Origin: Crenobacter caeni
Lineage (GTDB): Bacteria > Pseudomonadota > Gammaproteobacteria > Burkholderiales > Chromobacteriaceae
Direction of reading: 5' to 3'
Length of the DNA stretch: 50,154 nucleotides
Assembly (NCBI RefSeq): GCF_010435965.1
Contig: NZ_JAAGAA010000016.1
Coordinates: 1 to 50,154 of the forward strand
Shown: positions 35,168 through 46,939 of the stretch, one piece after another
How positions within the stretch are numbered: the first letter of the stretch is position 1
How the letters are laid out: the number at the start of each line of letters is the position of its first letter
The notes under the pieces: model-generated
What the model was told of the DNA's origin: nothing
The model's database searches: none
The model's input: the letters and a program-made list of their open reading frames with translations, nothing else
Made by a program: the position numbers and the translations under genes

Positions 35168-35476
35168 ATGTCAACGCAGTACCACGACGACGCCCTGCTC
35201 GAGGCGTCCAGGGTGCGCACCGCGCCGCCCCCCTTGTTCAAGGTCGTTTTGCTGAACGACGATTTCACCCCGATGGATTTTGTGGTCGAAGTGCTGGAGA
35301 CGTTTTTTCATATGGAACGCGATAAGGCCGTCCAGGTCATGTTGCAGGTCCATGAGGCCGGGCGCGGCATCTGCGGGGTCTACCCGCAGGACATCGCGGC
35401 CACCAAGGTCGAGCAGGTGATGCAATTTGCACGCACGCACCAGCATCCGCTGCAGTGCGTAATGGAGGAAAACTGA
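35168..35476 (+). CDS. clpS: ATP-dependent Clp protease adaptor ClpS
   Basis: The protein has 102 residues. It delivers N-end-rule substrates to ClpAP. The conserved core [20 protein letters not shown] contains the acidic pocket residues that bind the N-degron, and [11 protein letters not shown] completes the pocket. The start at 35168 is supported by family length. Its TGA overlaps the clpA ATG (TGATG), giving the usual clpS–clpA coupling. Confidence 0.95.
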   Translation: MSTQYHDDALLEASRVRTAPPPLFKVVLLNDDFTPMDFVVEVLETFFHMERDKAVQVMLQVHEAGRGICGVYPQDIAATKVEQVMQFARTHQHPLQCVMEEN

Positions 35477-37755
35477 TGATCGCCCAGGAACTGGAAGTCA
35501 GCTTGCACATGGCCTTCATGGACGCAAGGCAAAAGCGGCACGAGTTCATCAGTGTCGAGCACCTGCTATTGGCCATGATCGACAACCCGTCGGCGACCGA
35601 GGTGCTCAAGGCGTGTGGCGCCAACCTCGACCAGCTGAAGAAGCAGCTCACCGACTTTGTCGACGAGCACACGCCGGTCGTTCCCGGCAACAAGGAAGTG
35701 GAAACCCAGCCCACGCTCGGTTTCCAGCGCGTGATCCAGCGCGCGATCCTGCACGTACAGTCGTCCGGCAAGAAGGAGGTGACCGGCGCCAACATCCTGG
35801 TCGCCATCTTCGGCGAGAAGGACTCGCACGCGGTGTACTACCTGCACCAGCAGGGCATCTCGCGGCTGGATGTCGTCAACTACATCTCGCACGGCATCAC
35901 CAAGCAGCGCTCGCAGCCGAGCAGCGAGACGCCGCGCGAGAACAACGGCGAAGCCGAGAACGAGGATGCCGCCGGCAGCGGCGGCGCGCTGGAGAACTAC
36001 ACGCAGAACCTTAACCAGCTCGCCCGCGAGAACAAGATCGACCCGCTGATCGGGCGCGAGCACGAGCTCGAGCGCACCATCCAGATCCTGTGCCGCCGCC
36101 GCAAGAACAATCCGCTGTTGGTCGGCGAGGCCGGGGTCGGCAAGACCGCGATCGCCGAGGGGCTGGCGCGGCGCATCGTCAACAACGAGGTGCCCGACGT
36201 GCTCGCGTCGGCGACCGTCTATTCGCTCGATATGGGTGCCTTGCTCGCCGGCACCAAGTACCGGGGCGACTTCGAGCAGCGGCTGAAGGCGGTGATCAAG
36301 CAGCTGACCGACGATCCGACCGCGATCCTGTTCATCGACGAGATCCACACGCTGATCGGCGCCGGTGCGGCGTCCGGCGGCACGCTCGACGCGTCCAACC
36401 TGCTCAAGCCGGCCCTGTCTGGCGGGCGCCTGCGCTGCATCGGCGCGACGACCTACAACGAGTACCGCGGCATCTTCGAGAAGGACAACGCGCTGTCGCG
36501 CCGTTTCCAGAAGATCGACGTGAACGAGCCTTCGGTCGGACAGACCGTCGACATCCTCAAGGGGCTGAAGAGCCGTTTCGAGGAGCACCACGGCGTCAAG
36601 TACACGCAGTCTGCGCTGCAGACGGCGGCCGAGCTGTCGGCGCGCTACATCAACGACCGCCACTTGCCGGACAAGGCGATCGACGTGATCGACGAGGCGG
36701 GCGCCGCGCAGCGCATCCTGCCCAAGTCGCGCCAGAAGAAGGTGATCAACAAGGGCGAGATCGAGGAGATCGTCGCCAAGATCGCGCGTATCCCGCCCAA
36801 GACGGTGTCGAGCGACGACCGCAACGTGCTGAAGAACCTCGATCGCGACCTGAAGAACGTGGTGTTCGGGCAGGACAAGGCGATCGAAAACCTGGCCGAC
36901 GCGATCAAGATGACCCGCTCGGGCCTGGGTAACCCGCAAAAGCCGATCGGCTCCTTCCTGTTCTCCGGGCCGACCGGGGTCGGCAAGACCGAGGTCGCGC
37001 GCCAGCTCGCCTTCGTGCTCGGCGTCGAGCTGATCCGCTTCGACATGTCCGAGTATATGGAGCGCCACGCGGTCAGCCGCCTGATCGGTGCACCGCCCGG
37101 CTACGTCGGTTTCGAGCAGGGCGGCCAGCTGACCGAGGCGATCAACAAGCACCCGTACGCGGTGTTGCTGCTCGACGAGATCGAGAAGGCGCATCCGGAC
37201 ATCTTCAACGTGCTTTTGCAGGTGATGGACCACGGCACGCTGACCGACAACAACGGCCGCAAGGCGGACTTCCGCAACGTGGTGCTGATCATGACGACCA
37301 ATGCGGGCGCCGAATCGCTGTCCAAGCCCAGCCTGGGCTTCACGGCGAACAAGGCGGCCGGCGACGAGATGGCCGACATCAAGCGCCTGTTCAGCCCGGA
37401 GTTCCGCAACCGTCTGGACGCGATCGTGCCGTTTGGCCAGCTGAACGAGGAAATCATCCTGCGCGTGGTCGACAAGTTCCTGCTGCAGCTTGAGCAGCAA
37501 CTGCACGAGAAGAAGGTCGACATCCACTTCACCGACGCGCTGCGCCGCCACCTGGCGAAGAACGGCTTCGACCCGCAGATGGGCGCGCGGCCGATGGCCC
37601 GCCTGATCCAGGACTGCATCCGCAAGGCGCTGGCCGACGAACTGTTGTTCGGCAGGCTCAGCCAGGGCGGCGAGGTGACGGTCGACGTCGGCGACGACGG
37701 CAAGGTCGCGCTGCAGTTTGACGAGACGCCGTCCAAGGCCACGCAGCCGGCCTGA
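35476..37755 (+). CDS. clpA: ATP-dependent Clp protease ATP-binding subunit ClpA
   Basis: The protein has 759 residues. An N domain (1-145) for ClpS binding is followed by two AAA+ modules with Walker A motifs GEAGVGKTA and GPTGVGKTE and Walker B motifs ILFIDEIHT and LLLDEIEKA. There is no ClpB-type middle coiled coil, so it is ClpA and not ClpB. It unfolds substrates for ClpP. The ATG at 35476 overlaps clpS, and the gene ends at its own terminator. Confidence 0.96.
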   Translation: MIAQELEVSLHMAFMDARQKRHEFISVEHLLLAMIDNPSATEVLKACGANLDQLKKQLTDFVDEHTPVVPGNKEVETQPTLGFQRVIQRAILHVQSSGKKEVTGANILVAIFGEKDSHAVYYLHQQGISRLDVVNYISHGITKQRSQPSSETPRENNGEAENEDAAGSGGALENYTQNLNQLARENKIDPLIGREHELERTIQILCRRRKNNPLLVGEAGVGKTAIAEGLARRIVNNEVPDVLASATVYSLDMGALLAGTKYRGDFEQRLKAVIKQLTDDPTAILFIDEIHTLIGAGAASGGTLDASNLLKPALSGGRLRCIGATTYNEYRGIFEKDNALSRRFQKIDVNEPSVGQTVDILKGLKSRFEEHHGVKYTQSALQTAAELSARYINDRHLPDKAIDVIDEAGAAQRILPKSRQKKVINKGEIEEIVAKIARIPPKTVSSDDRNVLKNLDRDLKNVVFGQDKAIENLADAIKMTRSGLGNPQKPIGSFLFSGPTGVGKTEVARQLAFVLGVELIRFDMSEYMERHAVSRLIGAPPGYVGFEQGGQLTEAINKHPYAVLLLDEIEKAHPDIFNVLLQVMDHGTLTDNNGRKADFRNVVLIMTTNAGAESLSKPSLGFTANKAAGDEMADIKRLFSPEFRNRLDAIVPFGQLNEEIILRVVDKFLLQLEQQLHEKKVDIHFTDALRRHLAKNGFDPQMGARPMARLIQDCIRKALADELLFGRLSQGGEVTVDVGDDGKVALQFDETPSKATQPA

Positions 37756-37772
37756 TCCCGTCAGCCAAGACA

Positions 37773-37805
37773 GAAGGCGGCGCCTGCGGGCGCCGCCTTT
37801 TTTTG
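37773..37805 (+). terminator. Intrinsic terminator after clpA
   Basis: AAGGCGGCGCC pairs with GGCGCCGCCTT around a short loop, followed by a T run. Confidence 0.92.
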
Positions 37806-37837
37806 TGCGTGCAGGTGGCCCGGTAACCTACCCAAGC

Positions 37838-37871
37838 GAAAACCCCCGCCGGGAGCCGGACGGGGGTTCGG
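37838..37871 (-). terminator. Intrinsic terminator after aceA
   Basis: Read on the minus strand, AACCCCCGTCC and GGCGGGGGTT form a stem with TTTTCG downstream. Confidence 0.82.
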
Positions 37872-37903
37872 GAAGAGCGTGCGGGCCGTCAGCCCGCACG
37901 GTC

Positions 37904-39214
37904 TCAGTGGAACTGCTCTTCTTCGGTCGAGCCGGTCAGGGCCTTCACCGACGAGGAGCCACCCTGGATCACGGTGGTCACGTCGTCGAAGTAGCCGGTG
38001 CCGACTTCCTGCTGGTGCGACACGAAGGTGTAGCCCTGTTCGCGTGCTGCGAATTCCGGCTCCTGCACCATTTCAACGTAGTGCTTCATGCCTTCGCCGC
38101 GGGCGTAAGCGTGCGCGAACTTGAAGGTGTTGTACCAGTTGACGTGGATGCCGGCCAGGGTGATGAACTGGTACTTGTAGCCCAGTGCGGACAGCTCTTC
38201 CTGGAACGAAGCGATCTGGCTGTCGTTCAGGTTCTTCTTCCAGTTGAAGGAAGGCGAGCAGTTGTAGGAGAGCAGCTTGCCCGGGCAGGCAGCGTGTACG
38301 GCCTGCGCGAATTCGCGGGCGAAGCCGATATCCGGCACGCCGGTTTCACACCACACCAGATCAGCGTACGGCGCGTAGGCCACGCCACGGCTGATCGACT
38401 GCTCCAGGCCGTTCTTCACGCGGAAGAAGCCTTCCTGGGTGCGCTCGCCGGTCAGGAACGGCTTATCGTTCTCGTCGTAGTCGGAGGTGATCAGGTTGGC
38501 GGCTTCCGCGTCGGTACGGGCCAGGATCAGGGTCGGCACGCCCATCACGTCGGCGGCGAAGCGGGCGGAGATCAGCTTCTCGACGGCTTCACGGGTCGGC
38601 ACCAGCACCTTGCCACCCATGTGGCCGCACTTCTTGGCGGCAGCGAGCTGGTCTTCGAAGTGAACGCCTGCAGCACCTGCGGCGATCATGTTCTTCATCA
38701 GTTCGAAGGCGTTCAGCACGCCGCCGAAACCGGCTTCTGCGTCAGCGACGATCGGCAGGAAGTAGTCGATGAAGCCTTCGTCGCCCGGGTTGATGCCGCG
38801 CGACCACTGGATCTCGTCGGCGCGCTTGAAGGTGTTGTTGATGCGGCGAACCATGGTCGGCACGGAGTCGTACGCGTACAGCGACTGGTCCGGGTACATG
38901 GTTTCGGAGGTGTTGCCGTCGGCGGCGACTTGCCAGCCGGACAGGTAGACGGCTTCCAGGCCGGCCTTGGCCTGCTGCATCGCCTGGCCTGCGGTGATCG
39001 CGCCGAACGCGTTCACGTAGCCCTTCTTGGCACCGCCGTTCACCTTGTCCCACAGCACCTTGGCGCCGCGTTGGGCCAGGGTGTACTCAGGCTGCAGGCT
39101 GCCGCGCAGACGGACCACGTCGGCTGCGGTGTAGCCGCGCTTGACGCCTTGCCAGCGCGGATTCTCTGCCCAGTCTTTTTCCAGGGCGGCGATTTGTTGT
39201 TCGCGAGTGCTCAT
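37904..39214 (-). CDS. aceA: Isocitrate lyase
   Basis: The protein has 436 residues. It splits isocitrate to succinate and glyoxylate, the first step of the glyoxylate shunt. The catalytic loop KKCGHMGGK (194-202, C196) is intact, and the conserved [15 protein letters not shown] and [11 protein letters not shown] segments are present. The start follows AGAGGA. Malate synthase is not in the window. With aceK and icd nearby, the control point of the shunt is encoded within about 8.5 kb. Confidence 0.97.
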   Translation of the reverse strand: MSTREQQIAALEKDWAENPRWQGVKRGYTAADVVRLRGSLQPEYTLAQRGAKVLWDKVNGGAKKGYVNAFGAITAGQAMQQAKAGLEAVYLSGWQVAADGNTSETMYPDQSLYAYDSVPTMVRRINNTFKRADEIQWSRGINPGDEGFIDYFLPIVADAEAGFGGVLNAFELMKNMIAAGAAGVHFEDQLAAAKKCGHMGGKVLVPTREAVEKLISARFAADVMGVPTLILARTDAEAANLITSDYDENDKPFLTGERTQEGFFRVKNGLEQSISRGVAYAPYADLVWCETGVPDIGFAREFAQAVHAACPGKLLSYNCSPSFNWKKNLNDSQIASFQEELSALGYKYQFITLAGIHVNWYNTFKFAHAYARGEGMKHYVEMVQEPEFAAREQGYTFVSHQQEVGTGYFDDVTTVIQGGSSSVKALTGSTEEEQFH

Positions 39215-39548
39215 ATCTCTGGTTCCTCTGCTCGATGCGATTTAAAAGCCGGTTGCAGCCGGCCAACCTTTGTAATGGTTTTCGGCGGTGGCCGAAGGGC
39301 GGGCGCGTGGTGAGCGCCTTTTGTTTTCCTGCTGCCCGGGTTCTACGCTTGGGTCTGCGCAGCGGGGTAGCGGATGCCTCTGTTGCATGATTAAAACATA
39401 ATTTCCAAAGGGGGTGTGCACTGCAACAAATAAAAAGTTCATGATTTTCAGTTACTAACAAGGTGGTCACGCAGCTGGCAAAAACTGATGCTCGCGGTGA
39501 GCGAAACCGAAAGTAATCCGGTCAAATCGCGAACTGCCCGGCAGGGGG
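39215..39548. other. Divergent aceA / grpE intergenic region
   Basis: No gene is visible here. It must hold the aceA promoter and leader. An A/T-rich stretch at about 39385-39445 contains the near-palindrome TGCACTGCAACA, a plausible regulator site, but I cannot assign a factor. The aceA leader side contains a short GCCGG/CCGGC hairpin near 39249-39263. Confidence 0.5.
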
Positions 39549-39575
39549 TTGAATTCAAGCCGACCACCCCTACCT
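39549..39575 (+). promoter_or_regulatory. Candidate heat-shock (sigma-32) promoter of grpE
   Basis: TTGAAT (39549-39554), a 12-bp spacer and CCCCTACCT (39567-39575). Spacing and -10 sequence match the htpG candidate base for base except one position. Confidence 0.72.
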
Positions 39576-39626
39576 TGCGTCAGGTCATTCAGTCATTCGC
39601 GATTCCGCCGCAGGAGTTCCAGAAAA

Positions 39627-40199
39627 ATGCAAGAAAACCCGAACGCCACCCACCTCGATCCGGAACAGCAGGAGACGGCCGCAGCGGCCGCACCCGCGCA
39701 GCAGGTGCAGGAAGAGGAACTGGGCCTGCCCAACCTGTCGGACGAGGCCGTCGCCCGCATCGACGCGCTCGAGCAGGAACTGGCCGCGCTCAAGGACCAG
39801 TACCTGCGCGCCGTCGCCGAGCAGGAGAACCTGCGCCGCCGTGCGCAGGAGGACGTCGCCGCCGCGCACAAGTACGCGATCAGCAAGTTCCTGCAGGAGG
39901 TGCTGCCGGTGAAAGACAGCCTGGAGATGGCGCTGATGGACCAGAGCGGCCAGTTCGACAACCTGAAGTTCGGCGTCGACCTGACCCTCAAGCAGCTCGC
40001 CAGCGCCCTGGAAAAGGCGCAGGTGCGCGAATTGAACCCGCTGGGCGAGAAGCTCGACCCGCACCATCACCAGGCGATGAGCATGGAAGAGTCCGACGCC
40101 GAGCCGGGCACCGTGGTGCGCGTGATGCAGAAAGGCTACCTGGTCGCCGACCGCGTGCTGCGCCCGGCGATGGTCGTTGTCGCCAAGGCGCGCGGCTGA
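39627..40199 (+). CDS. grpE: Nucleotide exchange factor GrpE
   Basis: The protein has 190 residues. An acidic, Ala/Gln-rich N-terminus is followed by a long coiled-coil helix (about 45-105, [26 protein letters not shown] in part) and the C-terminal beta domain with the signature [14 protein letters not shown] and [25 protein letters not shown]. It exchanges ADP for ATP on DnaK. The ATG at 39627 follows AGGAG. It is first in grpE–dnaK–dnaJ. Confidence 0.95.
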   Translation: MQENPNATHLDPEQQETAAAAAPAQQVQEEELGLPNLSDEAVARIDALEQELAALKDQYLRAVAEQENLRRRAQEDVAAAHKYAISKFLQEVLPVKDSLEMALMDQSGQFDNLKFGVDLTLKQLASALEKAQVRELNPLGEKLDPHHHQAMSMEESDAEPGTVVRVMQKGYLVADRVLRPAMVVVAKARG

Positions 40200-40213
40200 G
40201 TTTTTAAGACGGG

Positions 40214-40239
40214 CTTGAAATCTGGTTTTCAGCCAATAC
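40214..40239 (+). promoter_or_regulatory. Possible second heat-shock promoter before dnaK
   Basis: CTTGAAA (40214-40220) is a perfect sigma-32 -35, followed 11 bp later by the weak -10 GCCAATAC. It lies between grpE and dnaK. A second TTGAAA occurs at 40241. Confidence 0.4.
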
Positions 40240-40307
40240 CTTGAAACGCATGAACCGGTCAGGAACTGCTCCGCGGCCGGATAACAGGACAAGAAAGGAC
40301 GAAGAAC

Positions 40308-42227
<1,920 letters not shown>

Positions 42228-42246
42228 ACCGCTTCGTCTGAAGTAA

Positions 42247-42290
42247 GAAGGCACAGTGCCGGTCGTGTTTTGACCGGTGGCTGTGCCTTC
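42247..42290 (+). repeat. Large intergenic hairpin between dnaK and dnaJ
   Basis: GAAGGCACAG (42247-42256) pairs with CTGTGCCTTC (42281-42290), and CCGGTC (42259-42264) pairs with GACCGG (42272-42277) across a 7-nt loop, with a 2/3 internal loop. No T run follows, so it looks like an mRNA processing or stability element rather than a terminator. Confidence 0.85.
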
Positions 42291-42343
42291 GACCGTATTG
42301 GCTTAACAAGCGCGCCGGCGACAGCCGGCCCAATGGTGTGAGA

Positions 42344-43471
42344 ATGTCCAAACGCGATTTGTACGACGTGCTCGGCGTGAACCGCGACGCGTCCGATGAC
42401 GATATCAAGAAGGCCTATCGCAAGCTGGCGATGAAGTACCACCCGGACCGCAACCCGGACAGCAAGGAAGCCGAAGACAAGTTCAAGGAAGCCAAGGAGG
42501 CTTACGAGATCCTGTCCGACGGCCAGAAGCGTTCCGCGTACGATCAGTTCGGTCACGCCGGGGTCGACCCGCAAGCGGGGATGGGCGGCGGCGGCGGGGC
42601 CGGCTTCGGCGGCTTCGGCGACTTTGCCGACATCTTCAGCGACATCTTCGGCGGCGGCCGTGCCGGCGGTGGCGGCCGCTCCAACGTCTACCGCGGCGCC
42701 GACCTGCGCTACAACATGGAGCTGACGCTGGAAGAGGCGGCGCGCGGCTGCGAAAAGCAGATCCGCATCCCGACCCACGAAGAGTGCGGCACCTGCCACG
42801 GCAGCGGCGCCAAGCCGGGGACCGAGGCGAAGACCTGCTCGACCTGCGGCGGCCACGGCCAGGTACGGATGAGCCAGGGTTTCTTCTCGGTGCAGCAGAC
42901 CTGCCCGACCTGCCACGGCACCGGCAAGGAAATCAAGGACCCGTGTCCGAAGTGCCACGGCGCGGGGCAGGTGAAGACGCACAAGACGCTGAACGTGAAG
43001 ATTCCAGCCGGCGTCGACGACGGCGACCGCATCCGCCTCTCCGGCGAGGGCGAGCCGGGCCAGAATGGCGGCCCGTCCGGCGATCTGTACGTGGTCACCC
43101 ACATCAAGCAGCACCCGGTGTTCCAGCGTGACGGCAGCGACCTACACTGCGAGATGCCGATCTCGTTCGCGACGGCGGCGCTCGGCGGCGAAATCGAGAT
43201 CCCGACGCTCGACGGCATGGCCAAGGTCAAGATCGCGCCGGAGACGCAGTCCGGCCGCGTGTACCGCCTGCGCGGCAAGGGCATCAAGGCCGTGCGCGGC
43301 AGCCAGGTCGGCGACCTGATGTGCCACGTGGTCGTCGAGACGCCGGTCAAGCTGACCGAACGCCAGAAGGAGTTGCTGCGCGAGTTCGACGCGATCAGCC
43401 AGGGCGACGTCGCGACGCACAGCCCGCGCACCAAGTCGTTCATGGACAAGCTGAAGGACTTCTTCGGCTGA
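42344..43471 (+). CDS. dnaJ: Chaperone DnaJ (Hsp40)
   Basis: The protein has 375 residues of class A. The J domain (1-70) has the HPD motif in KYHPDRN. A Gly/Phe-rich region (about 75-115) precedes four CxxCxGxG zinc repeats (about 145-210) and the two beta-barrel C-terminal domains. It stimulates DnaK ATPase and presents substrates. I chose the ATG at 42344; the Shine-Dalgarno is weak, consistent with lower output than dnaK. It ends at a terminator. Confidence 0.97.
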   Translation: MSKRDLYDVLGVNRDASDDDIKKAYRKLAMKYHPDRNPDSKEAEDKFKEAKEAYEILSDGQKRSAYDQFGHAGVDPQAGMGGGGGAGFGGFGDFADIFSDIFGGGRAGGGGRSNVYRGADLRYNMELTLEEAARGCEKQIRIPTHEECGTCHGSGAKPGTEAKTCSTCGGHGQVRMSQGFFSVQQTCPTCHGTGKEIKDPCPKCHGAGQVKTHKTLNVKIPAGVDDGDRIRLSGEGEPGQNGGPSGDLYVVTHIKQHPVFQRDGSDLHCEMPISFATAALGGEIEIPTLDGMAKVKIAPETQSGRVYRLRGKGIKAVRGSQVGDLMCHVVVETPVKLTERQKELLREFDAISQGDVATHSPRTKSFMDKLKDFFG

Positions 43472-43491
43472 TATACGGGGTGTTCCCCTTC

Positions 43492-43524
43492 AAGCGGCAG
43501 CCTGCGGGCTGCCGCTTTGCTTTT
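43492..43524 (+). terminator. Intrinsic terminator after dnaJ
   Basis: AAGCGGCAGCC pairs with GGCTGCCGCTT, followed by TGCTTTT. Confidence 0.87.
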
Positions 43525-43585
43525 GTATGCTCTCTTTTTGCCTTGACGTGAAAGATGTTAAATGCATTGCTCTATGAAATTTTCT

Positions 43586-43614
43586 TTGCATTTCACGCTA
43601 AAAAACCGCTATCT
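43586..43614 (+). promoter_or_regulatory. Candidate promoter of the first AGCS symporter gene
   Basis: TTGCAT (43586-43591), a 17-bp spacer and CTATCT (43609-43614). The second symporter gene has the same layout, and both share TTTTCTTTGCA just before or within the -35. An inverted repeat CGTGAAA (43547-43553) / TTTCACG (43591-43597) overlaps the -35 and could be an operator. Confidence 0.6.
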
Positions 43615-43750
43615 TCTGCCCTGAAACCGATTCGGATTTGTCGACTATATCCATTCGACAACCGGCGGGGCGAGGTCCCACACCGGCAGGCGCGGCCATG
43701 AGCCGCCACCCCAGGCGTGGGCGATCGGGAAACTGAGAGAGAAACAGCAG

Positions 43751-45244
43751 ATGAATGAAATCGTGAATGCCATCAACGGCGTGATCTGGAGCCCGGCGCT
43801 GATCTACCTGTGCCTGGGCGTGGGGCTGTACTTCAGCCTGCGCGGCCGCTTCCTGCAGGTGCGCCACTTTGGCGAGATGATCCGCCTGATGTTCGACGGA
43901 AAAAGCTCGGACGCCGGCGTGTCTTCGTTCCAGGCGCTGGCGATGACGCTGGCTGGCCGCGTCGGCACCGGCAACATCGCCGGCGTCGCCACCGCGATCA
44001 CCTTCGGCGGCCCGGGCGCCGTGTTCTGGATGTGGATGGTCGCCTTCCTCGGCGCGAGCTCGGCGTTCGTCGAGTCGACCCTCGGCCAGATCTACAAGGA
44101 AAAGCTCGACGGCGAATATCGCGGCGGCCCGGCCTTCTACATCGAGAAGGGCCTGGGCGTGAAGTGGTACGCGTGGGTGTTCGCCGTGGTCACCATCTTT
44201 GCCTGCGGAGTGCTGCTGCCGGGCGTGCAGGCGAACTCGATCGCCGCCGGCCTGCAAGGCGCGCTGGGCATCGACGCCAACGTCACCGCCGCGCTGCTCG
44301 CCGTGCTGCTCGCCTTCATCATCTTCGGCGGCCTCAAGCGCATCGCGAAGTTCGCCGAACTGGTGGTGCCGTTCATGGCGCTGGGTTACATCATCGTCGC
44401 CTGCGTGATCATCGCGCTGAACGTCCACATGCTGCCTGACGTGCTCGCGCTGATCTTCAAGAGCGCCTTCGGCATGGAAGCGGGCTTCGGCGCCATCCTG
44501 GGCCTCGCCATCCAGTGGGGCGTGAAGCGCGGCGTGTACTCGAACGAAGCCGGCCAGGGCACCGGCCCGCACGCATCGAGCGCCGCCGCCGTGTCGCACC
44601 CGGCCAAGCAGGGCCTGGTGCAGGCGTTCTCGGTGTATATCGACACCCTGTTCGTGTGCTCGGCCACCGCCTTCATGCTGCTGATCACCGGCCAGTACAA
44701 CGTGCAGGGCCCGGACGGCCAGGCGCTGTACACCGGCATCGCCGGTGTCGCCGCAGGCCCGGGCTACGTGCAGACCGCGATGGAACACATCATGCCGGGC
44801 TTCGGTTCGCTGTTCGTCGCCACCGCGCTGTTCTTCTTCGCGTTCACCACCATCGTCGCGTACTACTACATCGCCGAGACCAACATCGCCTACATCAACC
44901 GCAAGGTGCACCGCCCGTGGCTGATGTTCGTGCTGAAGCTGGCGATCCTGGCGTCCACCGTGTACGGCACCGTGAAGACGGCAGACCTGGCCTGGGGCCT
45001 GGGCGACATCGGCGTCGGCCTGATGGCGTGGCTGAACATCGCCGCCATCCTGCTCCTGCAAAAGCCGGCGTTCGTCGCGCTGCGCGACTACGAGGCGCAG
45101 CGCGCGCAGGGCCTCGACCCGGTGTTCCACCCGGAAAAGCTCGGCATCAAGAACGCCGACTACTGGGCTGGCCACCGCGCCGAAGACAACCTGGAAGACG
45201 AGCAGCGCCAGGCTGCCGGCCAGCAGCCGCTGCACCAGCAGTAA
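43751..45244 (+). CDS. Sodium:alanine/glycine symporter, AGCS family (copy 1)
   Basis: The protein has 497 residues with about 10-11 membrane helices. AGCS signatures are visible: GRVGTGNIAGVATAI, FGGPGAVFWMW, and the YSNEAGQGTGPHASSAAAV sodium/substrate-site region. The C-terminal tail is hydrophilic and ends LEDEQRQAAG. It should import alanine or glycine with Na+. It is co-linear over almost its full length with the second copy at 46940. It has its own promoter, a leader of about 130 nt and a terminator. Confidence 0.92.
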   Translation: MNEIVNAINGVIWSPALIYLCLGVGLYFSLRGRFLQVRHFGEMIRLMFDGKSSDAGVSSFQALAMTLAGRVGTGNIAGVATAITFGGPGAVFWMWMVAFLGASSAFVESTLGQIYKEKLDGEYRGGPAFYIEKGLGVKWYAWVFAVVTIFACGVLLPGVQANSIAAGLQGALGIDANVTAALLAVLLAFIIFGGLKRIAKFAELVVPFMALGYIIVACVIIALNVHMLPDVLALIFKSAFGMEAGFGAILGLAIQWGVKRGVYSNEAGQGTGPHASSAAAVSHPAKQGLVQAFSVYIDTLFVCSATAFMLLITGQYNVQGPDGQALYTGIAGVAAGPGYVQTAMEHIMPGFGSLFVATALFFFAFTTIVAYYYIAETNIAYINRKVHRPWLMFVLKLAILASTVYGTVKTADLAWGLGDIGVGLMAWLNIAAILLLQKPAFVALRDYEAQRAQGLDPVFHPEKLGIKNADYWAGHRAEDNLEDEQRQAAGQQPLHQQ

Positions 45245-45302
45245 GCGTCAATCCTGGCGGCGCTGGCCGCCAACTTGGCATGGGCATACAATTGCCCTGT
45301 CC

Positions 45303-45331
45303 TGACCGGGGCCTTGCCCCGGTTTTTTCTT
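45303..45331 (+). terminator. Intrinsic terminator after AGCS copy 1
   Basis: CCGGGGC pairs with GCCCCGG around a short TT loop, followed by TTTTTTCTTTT. Confidence 0.9.
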
Positions 45332-45346
45332 TTCCCGGGGGCGATC

Positions 45347-45556
45347 ATGGATTATCTGCATTCGACCTGGTTCTGGTGCGTGGTGGCGGCGGCACCTTTC
45401 GTGATGGCGGTCGGCACGCTGGCGCGCCTCGCCCGGCGCGAGCCGCCCCTAGACTTGCCACCCGGTGTCAGCCCGGGCAGCTACCGCCGCTACAGCGACG
45501 AGGTAGCGCCCGACGAGAGAACCGAGCCGCCTGCCGGCCCAACAGAAGAAAGGTAA
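45347..45556 (+). CDS. Small predicted single-pass membrane protein
   Basis: The protein has 69 residues. One hydrophobic segment (about 8-25, STWFWCVVAAAPFVMAVGTL) is followed by a basic patch and a Pro/Glu-rich hydrophilic tail. I recognise no family. The ATG at 45347 follows GGGGG (45336-45341), and the stop lies 6 bp before hemB, so it probably belongs to the hemB transcript. A frame open upstream of 45347 runs through the preceding terminator. Conservation in relatives would decide whether it is real. Confidence 0.65.
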   Translation: MDYLHSTWFWCVVAAAPFVMAVGTLARLARREPPLDLPPGVSPGSYRRYSDEVAPDERTEPPAGPTEER

Positions 45557-46564
<1,008 letters not shown>

Positions 46565-46586
46565 CGCTCCCCCGCGCGCCATCCCC

Positions 46587-46624
46587 GAACCGCCCCGCAG
46601 GCTTTGTTTGCGGGGCGGTTTGTT
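46587..46624 (+). terminator. Intrinsic terminator after hemB
   Basis: AACCGCCCCGCA pairs with TGCGGGGCGGTT around a 9-nt loop, followed by TGTTGT. Confidence 0.88.
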
Positions 46625-46695
46625 GTATACGGCCTGCGGCCGAATCCGCCTTGCGGCGCGCAATCCAAGATGCGCACGCATGGAATTGGCCCGGT

Positions 46696-46760
46696 GTAGG
46701 GTGGGTTAGGCGGTAGGGTGGGTTAGGCCGTCAGGCCGTCACCCACCACAGCCCACCACA
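46696..46760. repeat. GGTGGGTTA-type repeat, two direct copies plus inverted arm
   Basis: TAGGGTGGGTTAGGC occurs at 46697-46711 and 46714-46728 (17-bp period), followed by an inverted arm CACCCACC (about 46740-46746) and a further CCCACCA. It forms a REP-like palindrome. Related GGTGGGTTA elements recur at 49904-49987. It sits in the 375-bp hemB–symporter gap, which holds no gene. Confidence 0.75.
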
Positions 46761-46813
46761 CTCCGCGCACCCCCTGTTTTTCATCCTAAACGAGTAGTAA
46801 GCGCGATTTTTCT

Positions 46814-46842
46814 TTGCAAAATAGATAGAGTGCAGGTTATCT
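46814..46842 (+). promoter_or_regulatory. Candidate promoter of the second AGCS symporter gene
   Basis: TTGCAA (46814-46819), a 17-bp spacer and TTATCT (46837-46842). It matches the copy-1 promoter in spacing and in the shared 11-mer TTTTCTTTGCA (46808-46818). The leader is about 90 nt. Confidence 0.6.
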
Positions 46843-46939
46843 TTTTGTCGTGATGCCATGTGCAAAGGCGTGGCACACGCCGTCCGTTCCCCATCCGGGC
46901 GGCTGGTCGTACCCAAAACAGACAAGAGAGAGAACTGAC

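Noticed and set aside
43620-43750. Glycine riboswitch before the AGCS symporter genes
   Set aside because: Such transporters often carry one, but neither leader shows the paired GGAGAG / CTGAAACTCTCAGG-type core.
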